Under the pieces are notes generated by a model. The model searched no databases and was not told the DNA's origin. It was given only the letters and a program-made list of their open reading frames with translations. Positions 59,604-64,000 of a stretch of DNA of 64,000 nucleotides are shown in pieces (the stretch's first letter is position 1; every line of letters starts with the position of its first letter). A program made the translations under genes and the position numbers. Origin of the DNA: an uncultured Alistipes sp. (GTDB taxonomy: Bacteria > Bacteroidota > Bacteroidia > Bacteroidales > UBA932). Location: contig URSC01000004.1 of assembly GCA_900550465.1 (NCBI GenBank), positions 128,548-192,547 on the forward strand, in the 5' to 3' direction.

Positions 59604-61214
59604 TTATTGACGTCTAAAAATACAATCTTCTAATTCTTTATATACATTCATATCAGGAGTAATGTATTTTGATAATTCTATTTTAAATCGTTCTGGATTG
59701 ATATTTACTCGTAAATTACAGAAGTTTTTGATTTTTCCAGTTTCATCTTTGACGTGTTGGTTCATAATGTCAGTGACACAAGTATCATAATCTGCTTCTG
59801 AAAAGATTAATTGATTCTTATTACAATATGCCTTTAAAACCTCTTTATCATATAAATAGTTTTCCAATTCCCATCTTTTTATAACACGATGATTTATAGG
59901 ATTTAATACCAAATACTGTTGCCGGTCATTTTCTGTTGTATTTTTTCCAGACGCCATATCACGATCTTTGCAAACCCAAATCTCAATATTAGGAAAAACT
60001 TTCGATAATAAGGCAATTGCAATATTACTTCTTTGATCTAACTCCGTATTACCTCCACTTGATATAAATAATGTATCTGGATATTGCTCTCCAAAAATAT
60101 TATTATATACTTGTGCATCCATGCCTTGTTCATTTCCAGCTTTTCCTGGCTCGTATCTTCCCTCGCAATAAATAATTCGTTTAGGGCTAACTAATCCACT
60201 CAAATCATCAAGGGCTGTTGCAAAAATACGACTCCATTCTTTCCTGTTTTTTGGGATTGGGGTAAGCACTTGATCTGTTGATGCCCAAAGAGTGTCGGCT
60301 TTAAATTCTATAATTTGACACTCATCTTTTAATTCATCTTGAAGTGCACGGAGAAAGCCGATACTATGTGTCGCAACCCATAATTGGCAATCTGCGCCTA
60401 TAAGTTTATTGATTTCTATAAGAAGTTTTCGCTGAATAGATGTGTTAATGTGCAGTTCGGGCTCATCAATTAGAAAGATTGTATCATTATATTCATCTTT
60501 GCGTAAATACAAATCGAGAAGAATATCCACAACTTCTTTCTCTCCTGCAGATAAGACATTAAATTCAAACGACTTTTCCGCGTAGTCTGACTTGCTGAAA
60601 TACATAGTTCCTTTATCTGCTTCAATATCGCCTAAGCTTACGATTTTAAGATCTAGACATGCTTGAATAGAACTATTAAGCTCTCCTATGATGTGCTTTT
60701 TAGCTTCACTCGGTCTACAATCTTGTTCATGTAAATATCTATTGTATTTGATATTTAATCGACGATAATTTTCTTCCATTTTATCATCGATATCTGATGC
60801 ATATGTGGCTCCGTAATTATTTAATTTAAGCTCGCTGACAGCTTGAGAATTTGTTACTTTTAAACTGTTGTTATAACGATATGGGCTTCTGAATGAAAAA
60901 ATGGTATTTTGTTTTCCTAGATTCTCTTTTTTACTTCTAACACAATAATAATCTCCTTCTATGAATTGTATAGATATATTTTGATAATCATAAGATGGGT
61001 TTTGCTCAATTGAATGGTAATGAAAATCTTTATATTCTTTATTGCCTATTTGGTTATATGCGTTGTTTAAAAATAACATACCGTCAAAAACACTACTTTT
61101 CCCACAGCCGTTAGGTCCTACGAGCGCAATAATTCGTTTAGGGGTATCTCCTAGATCAATGGTCAAAGATTGAAATCTTTTATATTTTGAAAGTGTGATT
61201 TTTTTTATTCTCAT
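59604..61214 (-). CDS. AAA ATPase fused to a TOPRIM/DUF4435-like domain (OLD/PARIS-like)
   Basis: This 536-aa protein has an ABC/SMC-type ATPase: Walker A GPNGCGKS (about residues 32-39), signature LSAGEKEVVD, Walker B IFLIDEPELH and switch WVATHSIGF. It is followed by a TOPRIM-like part (about 340-470) with IIYCEGRYEPG, ISSGGNTEL and VCKDRDM, supplying Glu and Asp-x-Asp. This is the one-chain form of the ATPase/TOPRIM defence architecture (compare OLD nucleases and fused PARIS). IS982 starts 10 bases upstream of its start codon, so its native promoter may have been displaced. Confidence 0.78.
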   Translation of the reverse strand: MRIKKITLSKYKRFQSLTIDLGDTPKRIIALVGPNGCGKSSVFDGMLFLNNAYNQIGNKEYKDFHYHSIEQNPSYDYQNISIQFIEGDYYCVRSKKENLGKQNTIFSFRSPYRYNNSLKVTNSQAVSELKLNNYGATYASDIDDKMEENYRRLNIKYNRYLHEQDCRPSEAKKHIIGELNSSIQACLDLKIVSLGDIEADKGTMYFSKSDYAEKSFEFNVLSAGEKEVVDILLDLYLRKDEYNDTIFLIDEPELHINTSIQRKLLIEINKLIGADCQLWVATHSIGFLRALQDELKDECQIIEFKADTLWASTDQVLTPIPKNRKEWSRIFATALDDLSGLVSPKRIIYCEGRYEPGKAGNEQGMDAQVYNNIFGEQYPDTLFISSGGNTELDQRSNIAIALLSKVFPNIEIWVCKDRDMASGKNTTENDRQQYLVLNPINHRVIKRWELENYLYDKEVLKAYCNKNQLIFSEADYDTCVTDIMNQHVKDETGKIKNFCNLRVNINPERFKIELSKYITPDMNVYKELEDCIFRRQ

Positions 61215-61224
61215 TGTCGTAATT

Positions 61225-62273
61225 AACGTGAGTTCGAAATAAGCAGTAATGTAAGTTGTTAATTATTTGGAAAATAGCGGTAAAAGTATTAAATTTAAAG
61301 TGTCAAAAAACAAACATAAGACTCTTACCGCTATGATCACAGAGGACAAAGTTATTGAAATTTTCTACATGGCCGACGAATACAGTAAGGAATTTTCCAA
61401 AGTCAAACATAAATATTCCCTCGGGGAGGGACGCAGTGACGGCAGGCGACACAGGAACAAGCCGAACCGCATGAGCGATGCTGAGATAATGGTCATACTC
61501 ATCCTGTTCCATACCGGAGGGTTCCGCTGCTTCAAGCACTTCTACCTCGGCTATGTGTGCCGTCACATGAGGCATCTGTTTCCCAGAGTGGTCTCCTACA
61601 GCCGCTTCGTAGAGCTGGAGAAGGAAGTGGCCGTCTGCCTGTGCCTGTTCATCAAGGACGTGCTCCTGGGCAAGTGCACCGGCATAAGCTTCACCGACTC
61701 CACGGCACTGAGGGTATGCCACATCAAGCGCATGCACTCCCACCGCACTTTCTCCGGCCTTGCGCAGAAGGGCAGGAGCACCATGGGCTGGTTCTACGGC
61801 TTCAAGCTGCACCTGGTCATCAACGACCGCGGCGAGATACTCAACTTCATGATAACCCCCGGCAACACCGACGACCGCGAGCCGCTGAGGGACAGGCGCT
61901 ATCTGCAGGGCATCAAGGGCAAACTCTGCGGAGACCGGGGATATATCGGCAGGGCTCTTTTCGAGCTGCTGTTCATCAACGGCATACAGCTCGTCACACG
62001 CGTGCGCAACAACATGAGGAACATGCTCATGAGCGCGGAGGACAAGATCCTGCTGAGAAAGAGGGCCGTCATAGAGACCGTCAACGACGAGTTGAAGAAC
62101 ATCGCTCAGATAGAGCACTCCAGGCACCGCTCCTTCAACAACTTCATTGTCAACATACTATACTGTCCGCTATCGCCGCATACTGCTTCTTCCCCCAAAA
62201 ACCGGCTGTCGATGTCGCATTTGTCGATGACGGACAACTTGTCCTTTTCTGATGCTTATCTCGAACTCACGTT
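61225..62273 (+). mobile_element. IS982 family insertion sequence
   Basis: The ends are inverted copies of AACGTGAGTTCGA(A/G)ATAAGCA (61225-61245 and 62253-62273), with 20 of 21 bases matching. The single transposase gene lies between them. No target duplication is obvious. The transposase is frameshifted, so this copy is probably inactive. Confidence 0.85.
61333..62252 (+). pseudogene. IS982 transposase, frameshifted near the C-terminus
   Basis: The start ATG at 61333 (MITEDKVIEIF) fits family members; an in-frame ATG at 61267 is upstream. DDE-type residues appear in ISFTDSTALRV, LCGDRGYIG and VIETVNDEL. After about 62160 the frame changes: the expected family ending SAIAAYCFFPQKPAVDV and DDGQLVLF is found in another frame and stops at 62252, while the first frame runs on past the IS end to 62373. 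An extra CTATA-like duplication at about 62156-62162 would account for it. Confidence 0.75.
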
Positions 62274-62422
62274 TGATAGGTTCAGGATCATAGCCTTACC
62301 TTATCTTTATTTGGAGTTCTTTGACGATATTGATAACTTAACGGAGTTGTTTGCGGATATTGAAGGTTCCTAAACAGCTCTGAAAAACAACTTAACACAG
62401 TCTAGTTTACACTACCATTAGA

Positions 62423-63352
62423 TTAGAATAGGCCTTTCTGACTTATAAAGGAGAATATTTTTCTTTCTATTATCTTGTCTTCAGGCGTTAGCTCACCAAT
62501 TAGTAGTGGTGATTCCGGATTATGCTTCAGAATCTTTTCGTGTACTTTTTGAGCGTTAAAGTTTGCGTAACAATATTTGCATAGGTGTTTGCAGGTATTG
62601 TATTCTCCCACATCAATGCTTTGAACACATCCGCATTCCGGCCTTTGGTTTTTATCTTTTGAGACAACGAGTTTTACGCCAAGTAAATCTTCAATGAGAA
62701 TGTTATCAATACAGTGTCCATGTTGGATACCAACACTCGCTAATTCAATTTTCTCAGCGCAGGATTGGATTGTGATACCAAATCTTCTTGCTATAAAAGC
62801 TAAGTTAGTAGCAAGTTTCAGCATCTCTGATTGAGATAGTCCCCTGGCAGTGAGTCCTTTAAGGTTGCGTTCTGTCTTTTTGTATAAGTCAACGAAACTG
62901 ATTATACACGTTTTGGTAAACCCATTGAGCCTTTTTGCTAATTCTTCGAAGTATTTCACATGATACTCCATTGTCAGGGTATCTGTTAAGATAATGGGAT
63001 CATATCTCCAGATTACCCTCTCAGGACCAATTTTGTTGGAGAGTTCCTTAAACGTGTCAATTATTCCAGATTTTGTAGGAACGTACTCTTCGAGTTTTAT
63101 ATCATATGGATTGATTGTGAACTGAAAGTAGTACATATAGTTCTTGAGTTCATCAAGCCTATCAAGCATTGGTTTGGGGTTCTTACTCCAGAATACTATG
63201 CAATCAATAGCACTTGGTGATAGGCTAATTTTGCTTACCTGATGAATATTCATCGGGTTGCGCACATATATGAAACCCTCTTTTATTCGATTAAAGAACC
63301 AATCTGCATAAAAGGCGGGTATATCTGTTCGACGGCTTACACTTAATATCAT
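62423..63352 (-). CDS. DUF1848 family protein
   Basis: This 309-aa protein opens with ILSVSRRTDIPAFYADWF (about residues 2-19), the DUF1848 signature. It has FWSKNPKP and WRYDPIILTD in the barrel region, and near the C-terminus a cysteine set CGC...TCKHLCKYCYANF (about 245-268) with CxxxCxxCYA, like iron-sulfur radical SAM or SPL-type proteins. The reaction is unknown. It overlaps the upstream methyltransferase-like gene by 4 bases, so the two work together. Confidence 0.85.
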   Translation of the reverse strand: MILSVSRRTDIPAFYADWFFNRIKEGFIYVRNPMNIHQVSKISLSPSAIDCIVFWSKNPKPMLDRLDELKNYMYYFQFTINPYDIKLEEYVPTKSGIIDTFKELSNKIGPERVIWRYDPIILTDTLTMEYHVKYFEELAKRLNGFTKTCIISFVDLYKKTERNLKGLTARGLSQSEMLKLATNLAFIARRFGITIQSCAEKIELASVGIQHGHCIDNILIEDLLGVKLVVSKDKNQRPECGCVQSIDVGEYNTCKHLCKYCYANFNAQKVHEKILKHNPESPLLIGELTPEDKIIERKIFSFISQKGLF

Positions 63353-64000
63353 AGTTTCTCACTTTGATGCTTTATTATAATGTACTGAATACTATTGCAT
63401 TTGCTAAATGGCTGAATGTCAAATGGAATTTCTATCATCTTTGCACGTATGCTATCATCATCAATTCGTTTGCCAAAGTATTTATGAGAAATTGGTCGTT
63501 TCGAAAAACTCCCGAAATGTATTTGAATGTATGGCAAAGTTGCGATTTTCTTGTGTAAGTAATGCAGGCATCCAAAAGCTGTCTCTGTAGTATCTTTTTC
63601 ATAATTTATATCATTTATGATAATGACACCATAAGGCATTGCATTTAAGAAGCCTATTAGATTATCTAAGAAGTTATTTATGCCATCTGGGCTATATTTG
63701 GCCATATCAGAAAGCATGTAATTAACAATTACCACTTCAGGGAACTCGTGTCCGTTGTAGTATTCAAAAAAATCACTTTTTATAAATTTAGCATTCTGAA
63801 AGTTCTTTTGAGTATAATCCCATATTGGCTGCCAGAAGTCGTCGATATCTAGACCGGTATAATCAAAAGTAAGTTTACACTCCGTGTTATTCTCTATAAA
63901 ATCTGTAATACCGTAGAATTCAGACGCTGGTCCACATCCAATAGATGCGACTCTGATATGGCTGTGGCAATTATAAAAAAAAAGCTCAAAATATGATTTT
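63349..64000 (-). CDS. Class I SAM-dependent methyltransferase-like protein, partial
   Basis: The frame is open to the right edge of the window, so the N-terminus is missing; an internal ATG at 63735 is not the start. About 217 codons are visible. Motif I reads VASIGCGPASEFYGI, followed by YTGLDIDDFW (motif II-like) and VVIVNYMLSDM (motif IV region), the order of a class I methyltransferase. The stop overlaps the DUF1848 start (ATGA). The substrate is unknown. The window end prevents a better call. Confidence 0.65.
   Translation of the reverse strand, partial: KSYFELFFYNCHSHIRVASIGCGPASEFYGITDFIENNTECKLTFDYTGLDIDDFWQPIWDYTQKNFQNAKFIKSDFFEYYNGHEFPEVVIVNYMLSDMAKYSPDGINNFLDNLIGFLNAMPYGVIIINDINYEKDTTETAFGCLHYLHKKIATLPYIQIHFGSFSKRPISHKYFGKRIDDDSIRAKMIEIPFDIQPFSKCNSIQYIIIKHQSEKL

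Noticed and set aside
1..64000. tRNA, rRNA and riboswitch genes
   Set aside because: None was recognised by eye. A covariance-model scan was not possible, so short RNAs could have been missed.

Overview
The window looks like a chromosome segment of a member of the Bacteroidota, most likely the order Bacteroidales. The evidence is the repeated promoter element TAnnTTTG (the Bacteroidetes -7 box) 15 to 60 bases ahead of most transcription units, a Porin_O_P phosphate porin, a clostripain-like C11 lipoprotein, a lamin-tail lipoprotein, a RhuM-family protein, and IS21, IS66, IS5 and IS982 elements related to those common in this group. Two kinds of DNA alternate. One is GC-rich housekeeping sequence (about 9.4-26.1 kb and 32.2-36.5 kb). 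The other is AT-richer accessory sequence full of defence genes, insertion sequences and decayed genes (1-9.4, 26.2-32.2 and 37-64 kb).

Layout. 1-9.4 kb is a defence island: an AAA ATPase/RloB pair (AbiL-like), a small membrane protein plus zinc ribbon, a C5 cytosine methyltransferase with McrB-like and LlaJI/McrC-like restriction subunits, an HNH endonuclease, and a second ATPase/TOPRIM pair. 9.4-26.1 kb holds a GH105 hydrolase, a Nudix hydrolase, the complete pstS-pstC-pstA-pstB-phoU phosphate operon, a glycosyltransferase, a PhzF protein, a secreted EEP-family phosphatase/nuclease, an esterase, a hipBA-type toxin-antitoxin pair, a glutaredoxin-like protein, and a phosphate porin / lamin-tail lipoprotein / metallophosphoesterase operon. 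The pst operon and the porin operon both carry three 11-bp-phased elements like Pho boxes, so they probably form one phosphate-starvation regulon. 26.2-29.1 kb is an IS21 element lying directly against a remnant of a type V-A (Cas12a-type) CRISPR array with no cas gene in the window. 29.1-32.2 kb is a three-gene operon with a MazG-like pyrophosphohydrolase and a nuclease-helicase fused to a LexA/UmuD-type self-cleavage domain. 32.2-39.5 kb is mixed: second glutaredoxin, C11 peptidase, EamA exporter, Sel1-repeat protein, RhuM protein, phosphoesterase. 39.9-46.8 kb contains an ATPase, DinD, an IS5-type transposase, an IS66 element and a scrap of a second copy of the IS21 element.

47.2-57.3 kb is the most striking locus. 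It is a tightly packed five-gene operon on the minus strand: a UPF1-like SF1 helicase (1172 aa); a 1409-aa protein with about twenty WDW-type repeats ending in a DarT-like DNA ADP-ribosyltransferase domain; a 187-aa unknown; a DarG-like macrodomain protein; and a NERD-nuclease/A1S_2505-domain fusion. I read it as a DarTG toxin-antitoxin core built into a helicase-containing, probably anti-phage, system. I do not recognise this arrangement as a named system.

57.3-64 kb contains a 1.2-kb non-coding stretch with strong palindromes, a frameshifted RepA-like (AAA_25) gene of a mobilizable element, a fused ATPase-TOPRIM defence-type protein, a frameshifted IS982-type element, a DUF1848 protein, and the start of a methyltransferase-like gene cut by the window edge. 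I saw no tRNA or rRNA gene.
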